Positions 1 through 6,595 of a stretch of 6,697 nucleotides of DNA are shown here, in pieces (positions within the stretch are counted from its first letter, which is position 1; each line of letters begins with the position of its first letter). The stretch is from Acidimicrobiales bacterium. GTDB lineage: Bacteria; Actinomycetota; Acidimicrobiia; Acidimicrobiales; SZUA-35. The translations under genes were made by a program, and so were the position numbers. The notes below the pieces were generated by a model that had not been told where the DNA came from, searched no databases, and was given only the letters and a program-made list of their open reading frames with translations. The stretch covers positions 1 to 6,697 of the forward strand of contig JAHECQ010000166.1 of NCBI GenBank assembly GCA_024641625.1, read 5' to 3'.

Positions 1-788
1 GTCCTGACCGTGACGGCCTCGGATCGAACGCGCGCAATGCCACAGACCGGCGTGGCGAGGCGGATCGTGCCGGGGAAACGGTCGGCGATCCGCTGGACGT
101 AGGTGCGGCTTCCGCCGACGACCGTCCGCCATTGGGGTCGGTCACGAACGCCGAGCAAGCCGTGATTCGCCAGGAACCTGAACAGGCTCAACGCAGGAAA
201 GGCATCGAAGGTGGCGGGATCAGCCGACCACACCGACGCACCCATGGGCACCAGATGGAGGTCGATGAAGGCCCGGGAGTAGCGGCCGTCCACGAGGAAC
301 TCGCCGAGACTCGCAAGCTCGTCGACCGATCCCGGCTCCGCCTCGTGGGCCGCAAGGAGCTGATTGGCCGAGCGGTAGAAGCGCCGGACGTCGGCCAACA
401 TCTGCCACATGTCCCGACGGACCAGGTTTCGTGGATCGGCGAACAGGGTGACGGGGTTCGTGGCCCGGTAGGTGAAGAGCGAGGCCTGGTGCGATCCGTC
501 GCCTCCGGACCACGCTCGGTCGGTGACGGCGAAGCTCATCTCGGTGTCCTGGACCGGGATCGACAGCTCGGCGAACAAACGGCTCAGGAGCGGATAGTTC
601 CGATCGTTGTGCACGATGAAGCCGGTGTCGACATGGACCGGCCCGGCCTCGGGATCCTCGACGGTGATCGTGTTCGAGTGACCGCCGAGTCGTGCGTCGG
701 CTTCGAAGAGCGTGACGTCGTGGTCGGATCCGAGCAGGTGCGCGCAGCTCAGGCCGGCAATCCCCGAACCAACGATCGCTATGCGCAT
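1..788 (-). CDS. FAD/NAD(P)-binding oxidoreductase, COG2907 type (partial, 3' end off window)
   Basis: A minus-strand frame stays open from an ATG at 788 to the left edge, giving 262 codons without a stop; the C-terminal part lies outside the window. Seen: the protein begins with a beta strand and the Rossmann dinucleotide motif GSGIAGL (residues 7-13), an acidic residue E29 in the position that binds the ribose of FAD, the following RLGGHSNT stretch (33-40), VDTGFIVHN (53-61), PMGASVWS (181-188) and WRTVVGGSRTYV (220-231). These are the landmarks of the COG2907 family of flavin amine-oxidase-fold proteins, usually somewhat over 400 residues, so roughly 60% is present. There is no signal peptide, so it is probably cytosolic. 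The substrate is unknown here. Family members often sit beside DUF1365 and cyclopropane-fatty-acid-synthase genes and some act in fatty-acid modification; that is family knowledge, not visible here. The ATG has only a weak GAAGA ribosome site 7 bases upstream. The gene follows mrpG by 55 bases with no terminator, so readthrough is possible. Phytoene-desaturase-like or other amine-oxidase relatives are the alternatives. Confidence 0.88.
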   Translation of the reverse strand, partial: MRIAIVGSGIAGLSCAHLLGSDHDVTLFEADARLGGHSNTITVEDPEAGPVHVDTGFIVHNDRNYPLLSRLFAELSIPVQDTEMSFAVTDRAWSGGDGSHQASLFTYRATNPVTLFADPRNLVRRDMWQMLADVRRFYRSANQLLAAHEAEPGSVDELASLGEFLVDGRYSRAFIDLHLVPMGASVWSADPATFDAFPALSLFRFLANHGLLGVRDRPQWRTVVGGSRTYVQRIADRFPGTIRLATPVCGIARVRSEAVTVR

Positions 789-843
789 GACGGTTCTTCG
801 GTACGGCTGCCCGGTTTGGATGCATCCGTCGCCGAAGGTTCGG
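789..843. other. mrpG-to-flavoprotein spacer, no terminator seen
   Basis: This 55-base gap is the only non-overlapping junction between genes in the window. It contains a short inverted repeat, CCGAA-GG-TTCGG (832-843), directly after the mrpG stop. The stem is only five pairs with a two-base loop, or four pairs with a four-base loop, and no run of T follows on the minus strand, so it does not look like an intrinsic terminator. No -10/-35 pair stands out. The flavoprotein gene may therefore be transcribed by readthrough from the mrp operon, which is an inference. Confidence 0.45.
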
Positions 844-1182
844 TCACGACGAGCCATCCTCGTCGGCGGGCGAAGGGCTTTTGGCCAGCTCGTTGACGAT
901 CAACTGGTCGGTGGGAGTTGTCCGGTACACGGCACGAAACAGCAGGTGGACCCCAAGCGGCAGGGTCAGCACCATGGCGGCGGAAGCGACCGCCAGAGAG
1001 GCAGCGCCGGAGACCCCGAGTTCGATGCCGGCACCGATGGCCGCGACCAGGAAGGCAACGGGACTCGCCTTGCCGGCGGCGTGGAATCGGGCGTAGGTGC
1101 TGGAGAAGCGGAGGAGCCCTGTCCCGGCGAGGAGGGCGATGAGGCCTCCACCGAGCATCACGAGAGAAGCCAGTGTCGTCAC
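844..1182 (-). CDS. mrpG: Na+/H+ antiporter subunit G (MrpG/MnhG)
   Basis: Last gene of the operon, 112 residues, in the usual MnhG/PhaG size range. It is a small inner-membrane subunit needed for assembly and activity of the Mrp complex; its individual role is not settled in the family. Seen: three hydrophobic segments (about residues 2-24, 41-60 and 62-84), the first ending in the family signature region GTGLLRFSSTYARFHAAGK (residues 20-38), and a third segment with LTLPLGVHLLFRAVYR (72-87), which includes the conserved proline P75. The signature is altered: most members have FPD-x-Y-x-R-LHA-x-TK, whereas this one has FSS in place of FPD and AGK in place of ATK. The tail is polar and acidic, ending DEDGSS. 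I chose the GTG at 1182 because it overlaps the mrpF stop as GTGA and follows GGAG by 5 bases; the same frame extends further upstream only as out-of-frame mrpF sequence. Confidence 0.93.
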   Translation of the reverse strand: MTTLASLVMLGGGLIALLAGTGLLRFSSTYARFHAAGKASPVAFLVAAIGAGIELGVSGAASLAVASAAMVLTLPLGVHLLFRAVYRTTPTDQLIVNELAKSPSPADEDGSS

Positions 1183-1448
1183 GAGGTCTCCGGGTCTGTC
1201 GACGTGGTTTCGAGGAACCTGCTGGCCGCGACGGTAGCGGTGAAGCCGATCATCGCGATCACGACCAGGAGGATCAAGTTGATGGGGTCGTCGCGGCGGG
1301 CGGCGTCGATGGTGATGCCACCCATCAAGGACATGAGCATGACGTCGAGCGCAATGACGCGGTCGGTCAGCTGCGGCCCCCGCATCAGGCGGTAGAGGCC
1401 GGCGACACCGGACAGACCGAAGCAACCGATGGCCAATTGGATGATCAT
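1179..1448 (-). CDS. mrpF: Na+/H+ antiporter subunit F (MrpF/MnhF)
   Basis: An 89-residue integral membrane subunit, the normal length for MnhF/PhaF. Seen: three hydrophobic segments (about 2-20, 33-48 and 57-78), with the conserved loop RGPQLTDRVIALD (residues 23-35) after the first. D29-R30 in this loop match the Asp-Arg pair that mutagenesis in the Bacillus pseudofirmus Mrp system identified as important. The protein belongs to the heterooligomeric antiporter in the cytoplasmic membrane and has no known activity alone. The ATG at 1448 was preferred over an in-frame start 39 bases upstream because it overlaps the mrpE stop as ATGA, has AAGGAG 7 bases upstream and starts exactly where family similarity begins (MIIQLAIG). 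Its stop overlaps the mrpG GTG as GTGA, so translation of E, F and G is probably coupled. Confidence 0.95.
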   Translation of the reverse strand: MIIQLAIGCFGLSGVAGLYRLMRGPQLTDRVIALDVMLMSLMGGITIDAARRDDPINLILLVVIAMIGFTATVAASRFLETTSTDPETS

Positions 1449-1936
1449 GCAACCGCTCCTTGGCGACTCGTGGGGAAGGCGAGGCACGCCATCCGGGCGA
1501 GTTCTTCGACGTGGGCCCTGGTCTCTGCAGCACGGTTGTAGTGAAGCAGGTGGAGATACAGCGTCCCGGTGGTTGCGTCGACTTCGACGACAGCGGTCCC
1601 CGGTGTGAGCGTGACGGCTACCGTCAGCAGGAGCACATGCCGGCGACTCTCCAGCGGGAGCTGGACGGCAATGATCGCTTCCTCGGTGCGGTCGACGGGC
1701 GTGACGATCTCGACCGCGACGCTGACGGTCGAGCGGACGAGGTCGACCAGGACCATCCAGCCGAACTTGATGAGCGGCGCAAGGCGAACGGGTCCGGGAT
1801 CATTGGGCGCGAGGCCGGTGACCGCTGCGCCGATCAGCAAGCCCACGAGGGCGTTGGCCACCGACACCTCCCGCCAGAGCGCGCACCAGACGGCGGCGAG
1901 GAACACGATCGAGAGCAAACGGCGGGCACTCATCAT
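1445..1936 (-). CDS. mrpE: Na+/H+ antiporter subunit E (MrpE/MnhE)
   Basis: A 163-residue subunit matching the MnhE/PhaE family (PF01899) in length and plan. Seen: an N-terminal hydrophobic part with membrane segments at about 5-22, 25-43 and 56-75, followed by a soluble cytoplasmic domain. The domain contains VTLTPGTAVVEVD (residues 108-120), whose T111-P112 is the family's conserved Thr-Pro, and then TGTLYLHLLHY (123-133), typical of the MnhE C-terminal fold. In characterised Mrp systems MrpE is required for full activity and lies at the periphery of the complex. Two adjacent ATG codons (1936 and 1933) are possible starts. I chose 1936 because it forms an ATGA overlap with the mrpD stop and has GAGG 7 bases upstream; the alternative removes one residue only. 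The frame is open for a further 1.3 kb upstream, but that stretch is an arginine-rich shadow of mrpD. Confidence 0.94.
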   Translation of the reverse strand: MMSARRLLSIVFLAAVWCALWREVSVANALVGLLIGAAVTGLAPNDPGPVRLAPLIKFGWMVLVDLVRSTVSVAVEIVTPVDRTEEAIIAVQLPLESRRHVLLLTVAVTLTPGTAVVEVDATTGTLYLHLLHYNRAAETRAHVEELARMACLAFPTSRQGAVA

Positions 1937-3426
1937 GATCCGTCCTCGCGGCTGGGTTCCGAGCCGAGATACCCGACTGGATCCCGCAAGCTGTCGGCGG
2001 CGCGCTGGGAGAGGTCGAAGATCGTTCCGGCGAATACCGAGATGAACAGCGAACCGCCGACGGCAAGCGCCGTTGCGCCCAGCATCAGACGATGGTTGGT
2101 TCGTGTCGTGGCCACCGGCGTCGCATCGGTCGTCGGGCCCCAGAAGACCCCGATCCAGATCTTGCTCATGGACAGCAGGGTGAGCGCGCCCGCGGCCAGC
2201 GCGGCAGCGGCGAGGGGCGCTTGGGCTTGGTCGATGGCCGCCGAGACGACGGCGAACTTGGCCACGAAGCCGGAGAAGGGTGGAATGCCGGCCAGGCTGA
2301 GCGCCGGAATGGCGAAGAGCAAGGCCAAGATGGGTCGTCGGGCTGCGAGGCCGCCGGTCGCATCGAGCTTGACGCTGCGAAGCTCGTTCTCGATCAGGCC
2401 GCCGACCAGGAACAAGACGGTCTTGACCGGCATGTGGTGGACGAGGAAGAAGATGGCGCCGGCTGTCCCGGCAGCGGAGAACAGGCCGAGTCCCATGAGC
2501 ATGTAGCCGATCTGGCTGATGATGTGGAACGACAGGATGCGCTTGATGTTCGACTGAGCAAGCGCCCCCAGCGCTCCGACGAGCATCGTGATGGCGGCCA
2601 CCACCAGAAGGACCGGTCCGAGGTCGTCCATGCCGGTGATGGTGTGGAAGCGGATCATGGAATAGATGCCGACCTTGGTGAGCAGCCCGGCGAAGATGGC
2701 GGTGATGGTCGTCGGCGCGGTGGGGTAGGAATCCGGCAGCCAGGAGAACAGGGGGAAGATCGCAGCCTTGGAGCCGAAGACGACGAAGAACCAGGCGCCG
2801 ATTCCCATCCGGACCCCCCAGGGCAGCTCGGGAATTCGCTCGGCCAACAACGCAAGGTTGACGGTTCTGGTCGACGCGTAGACGAATGCCAAACCGAAGA
2901 GGAACAATGTCGACGCGAACAGGTTCATGACCACGTAGGTCATCCCCGCCTGTATCTGCGCTCGGCGTCCTTGGTGGGTCAACAGGACGTAGCTCGAAAC
3001 GAGGATCAGTTCGAACGCCACGAAGAGGGTGAAGAGATCCCCGGTGAGGAAGGCGAGCGAGACGCCGGCGGCGAGTACGCCCAGGAGCGGCCCGGCGAAC
3101 TCGGGATTGGATGCCCAAGCGTTTCGGCGTTGTCCGATGGCGAACAACTCGACGGCAACCACCAGAAGCAGCGCAACCGGCAGCACCAAGGCGGCGAACA
3201 GGTCGGCCACGAGCACGATCCCCAGCTCGGGAGCCCATCCGCCGACTCGGCTGACGTGGGTGCCGTCCGCTTCGACCGAGACGACCAGGGCGATCGATGC
3301 GAGCGCGGCGACGACCAATCCTGTGAGCACCGAGAGATCCCGCGCCAGCGGCTTGGTCCGCACCAGGAGTCCGATGGCGGCCCCGACGAGCGGTGCCAGG
3401 ATCGTGAGAGCGATGATGGTGTTCAC
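1933..3426 (-). CDS. mrpD: Na+/H+ antiporter subunit D (MrpD/MnhD)
   Basis: A 497-residue polytopic protein of the proton-conducting membrane transporter family (PF00361, NuoL/M/N-like), at the expected MnhD length and with about 14 hydrophobic segments along its length. Seen: LFTLFVAFEL with the transmembrane glutamate E139 (preceded by F138), GSKAAIFPLFSWLPDSYPTA with K220, LLTKVGIYS with K251, NIKRILSFHIISQIGYM with K295, FFLVHHMPVKTVLFL with H330, H331 and K335, and GFVAKF with K390. These buried charged residues form the proton path in this family, and E139/K220 correspond to residues shown to be essential in MrpD of Bacillus. Its job is proton translocation in the antiporter complex, next to MrpA. 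It starts at GTG 3426, overlapping the mrpC stop as GTGA, with AGGAG 8 bases upstream. A longer frame upstream is a shadow of mrpC. It is unlikely to be complex I NuoN/NuoM given its Mrp neighbours. Confidence 0.97.
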   Translation of the reverse strand: MNTIIALTILAPLVGAAIGLLVRTKPLARDLSVLTGLVVAALASIALVVSVEADGTHVSRVGGWAPELGIVLVADLFAALVLPVALLLVVAVELFAIGQRRNAWASNPEFAGPLLGVLAAGVSLAFLTGDLFTLFVAFELILVSSYVLLTHQGRRAQIQAGMTYVVMNLFASTLFLFGLAFVYASTRTVNLALLAERIPELPWGVRMGIGAWFFVVFGSKAAIFPLFSWLPDSYPTAPTTITAIFAGLLTKVGIYSMIRFHTITGMDDLGPVLLVVAAITMLVGALGALAQSNIKRILSFHIISQIGYMLMGLGLFSAAGTAGAIFFLVHHMPVKTVLFLVGGLIENELRSVKLDATGGLAARRPILALLFAIPALSLAGIPPFSGFVAKFAVVSAAIDQAQAPLAAAALAAGALTLLSMSKIWIGVFWGPTTDATPVATTRTNHRLMLGATALAVGGSLFISVFAGTIFDLSQRAADSLRDPVGYLGSEPSREDGS

Positions 3427-3797
3427 GGGCTCGTCTCCTGGGCGATACGACGGTCTTCCAGGTCGTCCTCGACCAGGTCGTCGCCGGTGTACCGCTGCTG
3501 CTGGCCTGCCAACGCGAGCAGGAAGAGCGTGAGGCCGAACGAAATCACGATGGCAGTGAGGGCAAGGGCCTGCGGTACCGGGTTGGCCATCTGCTCCATT
3601 GCCTCGGTCCGCCCCTCCGACGACGCTCCGATGATCGGTGGTTCGCCGGCAGGGCCTCCCGCAGCCAGGAGCCCGAGCACGGTTGCGTGGCCGAGCAACG
3701 AGAAGCCGAGCACGATTCGACTGAGCGATCGGGCGGTGATCAGGTACAAGCCCACTGCGGTGAGACATCCGATGACGGCAATGAGGGTGGCGCTCAC
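3423..3797 (-). CDS. mrpC: Na+/H+ antiporter subunit C (MrpC/MnhC, NuoK-like)
   Basis: A 124-residue NuoK-like subunit (PF00420), about ten residues longer than typical MnhC because of a polar C-terminal tail. Seen: three membrane segments (about 3-21, 27-46 and 74-97); RSLSRIVLGFSLLGHATVL (23-41), typical of the first loop and second segment; then the hallmark ANPVPQALALTAIVISFG (71-88). Q76 and G88 are at the same spacing as the Gln and Gly studied in Bacillus MrpC. Most MnhC proteins have Asp before the first proline of this motif (DPxPQAL); here it is Asn, N72. The tail (98-124) is rich in Asp and Glu. NuoK-like MrpC packs beside MrpA and MrpD in the complex core. Start is GTG 3797, which overlaps the mrpB stop as GTGA and has GAGGAGG 7 bases upstream, the strongest ribosome site in the operon. 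Confidence 0.96.
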   Translation of the reverse strand: MSATLIAVIGCLTAVGLYLITARSLSRIVLGFSLLGHATVLGLLAAGGPAGEPPIIGASSEGRTEAMEQMANPVPQALALTAIVISFGLTLFLLALAGQQQRYTGDDLVEDDLEDRRIAQETSP

Positions 3798-4237
3798 CGG
3801 TCTGCCTCCTCAGGGTCGGGCACGCCGGCCGATTCGGTCGGCACCAGCCCGTCGAGTACTGCGAGGATCAACCCGACAACGATGGCGGTGACTGCGATGT
3901 CGAACGGGAGGGCTCCGCTGGCCTTCAGCGTGCCGAACAGTGGGACATCGATCGACCCGACCCGCTGATCGATCAGCGCTCGGCCCAAGAGCAGGGGTGC
4001 AGCGGCCACGGCCGTCACGCCGAGGACGCCGCCGGCGACCAGCGCAAGGGCGTTGCGGGGGCGGGCGAGGCCGGCGATGGTGCGGAGAATGGCGATTGCG
4101 CCCAGCACCAAGCCGGCAGCGAAACCCCCACCTGGATTGTTGTGGCCGGCCAGCAACACGTAGAGCGCGATGACGAGCGCCGGTGGGGTTGCGGTGAGGA
4201 CACCGCGGCGCAGCACGGTGGAACTGGCGGCGATCAT
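3794..4237 (-). CDS. mrpB: Na+/H+ antiporter subunit B (MrpB/MnhB)
   Basis: A 147-residue membrane subunit of the MnhB family (PF04039), of normal length. Seen: four hydrophobic segments (about 13-30, 39-57, 62-85 and 110-131), with the family signature GHNNPGGGFAAGL (residues 31-43) between the first two; P35 and F39 are spaced as in the residues examined in Bacillus MrpB. LFGTLKASGALPFDIAVTA follows before the last segment, matching the usual (F/L)PFDIGV pattern. It is a separate gene here, unlike in actinobacteria where an MnhB-like domain is fused to the end of a longer MrpA. Its role is structural and perhaps part of the cation path within the complex; it is not an antiporter by itself. 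The ATG at 4237 overlaps the mrpA stop as ATGA and is preceded by GGAGG 7 bases away. The tail is acidic (PDPEEADR). Confidence 0.96.
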   Translation of the reverse strand: MIAASSTVLRRGVLTATPPALVIALYVLLAGHNNPGGGFAAGLVLGAIAILRTIAGLARPRNALALVAGGVLGVTAVAAAPLLLGRALIDQRVGSIDVPLFGTLKASGALPFDIAVTAIVVGLILAVLDGLVPTESAGVPDPEEADR

Positions 4238-6531
4238 GATGGGTCCTCCGATCGGTGTGCGGTGGCGAGAGCGAGGATGCCGATGGCAACCGTTGCCAGC
4301 ACCACGACCTCACCCAGGGTGTCGAGTCCACGAATGTCGGTCAGGATCACGTTGACGATGTTCTTGCCTCCTCCGTCGGCCAGCGAGCCGTCGGCCAGCG
4401 CCTCGAGCGGTACCTGTCCGACAGGTCGGGAGCCGGAGGCGATGAGCCCCACCATGACGGCAGCTCCGCCGAGCCCGGCGAGGCTGATCCGCAGCAGCTT
4501 CCACGAGCCGGTTGGTGAAGGGAACCTCTGGCTGAGCCGCCCCAGGCCGAGCACGAACCCGACCACGATGACCGTCTCGACCAACAGTTGGGTGAGCGCC
4601 AGATCGGGTGCACCATGGGCGACGAACAGCCCGGTCACACCGGTACCGACCGCGCCAAGGGTCAAGGCTGCCCCCAGACGTGAGTCGACGAATGCCCCGG
4701 CGATCGCCGACACGGCCACGACGAGCGCGAGGAACCCCTGGGCCGGGTTGTCCCACCAGACCAGTCGGTCGACTGACAGCTCGGCCACGAAGGGGATCGT
4801 TGCCACGGTGACGACCGCAAAGGTGGTCACGAGGTAGACGGGCAAGGAACCGTGTTGCACATGGGCGGTGACGCGTACCGCGACTCGGAGTATCCCGTCG
4901 ATGGCGGAGTCGGCCAACTCGGCGCCGACGGGTGACGGTGCGGGCGGTATGGGTCGTCGGGCCAACAAGGCTCCCAGCATGCTCCCCAGCAGCAAGATCG
5001 CCAGCGACACGACGAACGCGGTCTTCAGCCCGGGCCAGGCAACGAGCCGATAGCCCGCCGCCTTCTCGTCGAGCTCGGTGACCGCCGGCACAACGATGTC
5101 GTTGACGATGCCCACAACGAAGAATCCGACGACGCTCACGATGGCCAGGAAGGCCGATGGGATGGCCATGGCGGGTCTTGACGGGGCGACCGGGGTCGGG
5201 GCCCAGACCTGCGCTGAGGCGGTACCCGCTGAGGGCGTGTTGCCGAACAGTCCGATGAGGAGACGGATGGTGTAGGCAACGGTGAGGACTGATCCACCGA
5301 TGACCACGACGCTGACGACCTGCTTCTCCAGCCCGTCGAGTCCCAACGCTGCCTCGATCGCGGCTTCCTTGGCCGTGAATCCCAGGAGTAGCGGTGCGCC
5401 CGCCATCGACAGACCTGCAGCGATGGCTGAGGCACACGCGAGGGGCATGGACCGGGCAAGGCCTCGCAGCTCAGTGATATCCCGGGTGCCTGTCCGGATG
5501 TCGATCTCACCCACGACGAGGAACAGCGCTGCCTTGAAGATGGCGTGAGCGAACACGATCGCCAGCGCGGCAAAGGTCGCTTTGGGCGAGCCGGCGGCGA
5601 GCAGGGTGATCATGAGGCCCAGCTGGGACACGGTTCCCCACGCCAGAATGAGCTTGGCGTCGCGGTGTCTGAGCGCGCCGAGCGCTCCCCAGATCACCGA
5701 GGCGCCTCCGACACCGATTCCTGCCAGCTTCCAGGCGGCGATGTCGGTGAAGGCAGGCCCGGCCACCGCAACCAGCAACACACCTGCCTTGACCATGGTG
5801 GCCGAGTGGAGGTAGGCGCTGACCGGCGTCGGAGCTGCCATCGCCCCGGGCAGCCAAACATGGAAGGGGACCTGGGCGGACTTGGTGGCGGCCCCGACGA
5901 TGATGAGCAAGGCAGCAATCGATGCGCCGCCGCCGTTGATCGGTCGGAGGTCGGTCAGGGTCGAGGTCCCCGATCCGTTGGTCAACACCAGCAGACCCCC
6001 GAGGAGTGCCAGACCACCACCACCGGTCAGGAGGAGGGCACGTCGGGCCGCGGTCCGCACGGACTCGCTCGTGTTCTTGTAGCCGACCAGTAGGAACGAG
6101 GTGATCGACGTGAGCTCCCAGAAGATGAAGAGGGTCCAGACCGAATCGGCCCAGACCAGGCCGAGCATCGAGGTCGAAAAGGCGAGGAGCGCAGGAGGAA
6201 ACCGAGCGCCCCCGTCGGCCGAGGCATCGAAGTAGCCGGTGGCGTAGGCGAAGACGAGCGTGCCGATTCCCGACACCAGCAGTGTCATCATCAACGCCAG
6301 CTCGTCGATTCTGAAGCGGAACGACAGATCGAGTCCTTCCACCCAGACGAGTTCCCGGATCGTCGGTTCCGTCTGGGTCGCCAACCCCGCCACCGCCCAG
6401 GCAGCGGTGATGGCCGGCGCGATCGCAGCGACCAGGAGTCCGGTTCGCATCGAGCGGCGCCCCAGAACTCCGCACGCGACGATGCCGATCACGTGGGCGA
6501 GGAGGAGGATCCAGACCATGGAGGGGACCAT
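4234..6531 (-). CDS. mrpA: Na+/H+ antiporter subunit A (MrpA/MnhA)
   Basis: A 765-residue polytopic protein, the standard MrpA length, first gene of the operon. Residues about 1-480 are the NuoL-like proton channel: FWELTSITSFLLVGYKN with E139, TKSAQVPFHVWLPGAMAAPT with K217, HSATMVKAG with K248, RHRDAKLILAWGTVSQLG with K293, FAHAIFKAALF with H329 and K333, and GFTAKEA with K388-E389. Residues about 590-665 contain GAPDLALTQLLVETVIVVG, the MbhD-like (DUF4040) segment with D643 and E652. The end (720-758) holds NIVNVILTDIRGLDTLGE, the MbhE-like motif; D737 and E741 are spaced like an acidic pair shown to matter in Bacillus MrpA. No MnhB domain is fused. It couples proton entry to cation export. 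The start is uncertain: ATG 6531 and ATG 6519 both lack a clear ribosome site, and 6519 also fits family N-termini (MVWILLLAH). 6531 may be used on a leaderless or near-leaderless transcript. Confidence 0.96.
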   Translation of the reverse strand: MVPSMVWILLLAHVIGIVACGVLGRRSMRTGLLVAAIAPAITAAWAVAGLATQTEPTIRELVWVEGLDLSFRFRIDELALMMTLLVSGIGTLVFAYATGYFDASADGGARFPPALLAFSTSMLGLVWADSVWTLFIFWELTSITSFLLVGYKNTSESVRTAARRALLLTGGGGLALLGGLLVLTNGSGTSTLTDLRPINGGGASIAALLIIVGAATKSAQVPFHVWLPGAMAAPTPVSAYLHSATMVKAGVLLVAVAGPAFTDIAAWKLAGIGVGGASVIWGALGALRHRDAKLILAWGTVSQLGLMITLLAAGSPKATFAALAIVFAHAIFKAALFLVVGEIDIRTGTRDITELRGLARSMPLACASAIAAGLSMAGAPLLLGFTAKEAAIEAALGLDGLEKQVVSVVVIGGSVLTVAYTIRLLIGLFGNTPSAGTASAQVWAPTPVAPSRPAMAIPSAFLAIVSVVGFFVVGIVNDIVVPAVTELDEKAAGYRLVAWPGLKTAFVVSLAILLLGSMLGALLARRPIPPAPSPVGAELADSAIDGILRVAVRVTAHVQHGSLPVYLVTTFAVVTVATIPFVAELSVDRLVWWDNPAQGFLALVVAVSAIAGAFVDSRLGAALTLGAVGTGVTGLFVAHGAPDLALTQLLVETVIVVGFVLGLGRLSQRFPSPTGSWKLLRISLAGLGGAAVMVGLIASGSRPVGQVPLEALADGSLADGGGKNIVNVILTDIRGLDTLGEVVVLATVAIGILALATAHRSEDPS

Positions 6532-6540
6532 ACCCCGAAC

Positions 6541-6565
6541 ATCTTACAGAGATTGCGGATAAGAT
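6541..6565. repeat. Inverted repeat ATCTTA ... TAAGAT
   Basis: Six-base perfect arms at 6541-6546 and 6560-6565 are separated by 13 bases. The left arm, read on the minus strand, is the TAAGAT proposed as the mrpA -10. The right arm partly overlaps a second, imperfect dyad: AGATGATTC (6562-6570), a central A, then GAATACATCT (6572-6581), which is symmetric except for one inserted A. Together with the 18-base palindrome at 6578-6595, these form an almost continuous chain of dyads ending at the mrpA start. Confidence 0.35.
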
Positions 6566-6577
6566 GATTCAGAATAC

Positions 6578-6595
6578 ATCTATTAAATAATAGAT
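6578..6595. repeat. Perfect inverted repeat ATCTATTA-AA-TAATAGAT
   Basis: Two perfect 8-base arms (6578-6585 and 6588-6595) flank the two bases AA, about 47 bases upstream of the mrpA start. The size and symmetry suit a dimeric transcription-factor operator, and it overlaps the TATTAT candidate -10. A+T-rich DNA makes chance palindromes more likely, and no known operator consensus is recognised. Confidence 0.5.

Noticed and set aside
832..843. Short hairpin CCGAA-GG-TTCGG after mrpG as an intrinsic terminator
   Set aside because: The stem is too short, the loop too small, and there is no downstream T-run on the transcribed strand.
132..896. Plus-strand open frame of 254 codons over the flavoprotein gene
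   Set aside because: The opposite strand carries clear FAD-binding motifs in an uninterrupted frame; the plus-strand product has no recognisable features.
1460..2506. Plus-strand open frame of 348 codons opposite mrpE and mrpD
   Set aside because: Low-complexity shadow product; the minus-strand genes here have conserved family motifs and ribosome sites.
1445..3238. Extended minus-strand frame that would make mrpE a 597-residue protein
   Set aside because: Only the last 163 residues match MnhE; the upstream part is an Arg/His-rich out-of-frame reading of mrpD, and the ATGA overlap with AG-rich ribosome site marks the real start at 1936.
2092..3891. Long plus-strand open frame (599 codons) antisense to mrpD and mrpC
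   Set aside because: It is a composition shadow of high-GC DNA: the translation is Gly/Glu/Asp/Arg/Gln-rich, without hydrophobic pattern or recognisable domain, and it lies opposite strongly supported genes.
4310..5437. Minus-strand frame of 375 codons within mrpA
   Set aside because: It is an alternative frame of mrpA itself, Arg/Gly-rich and without hydrophobic segments.
1933..6531. Respiratory complex I (NuoL/NuoK/NuoN) or Mbh hydrogenase identity for the large subunits
   Set aside because: The order A-B-C-D-E-F-G, the MnhB, E, F and G partners and the MbhD/MbhE-like end of the A subunit identify an Mrp antiporter; no redox subunits are present.
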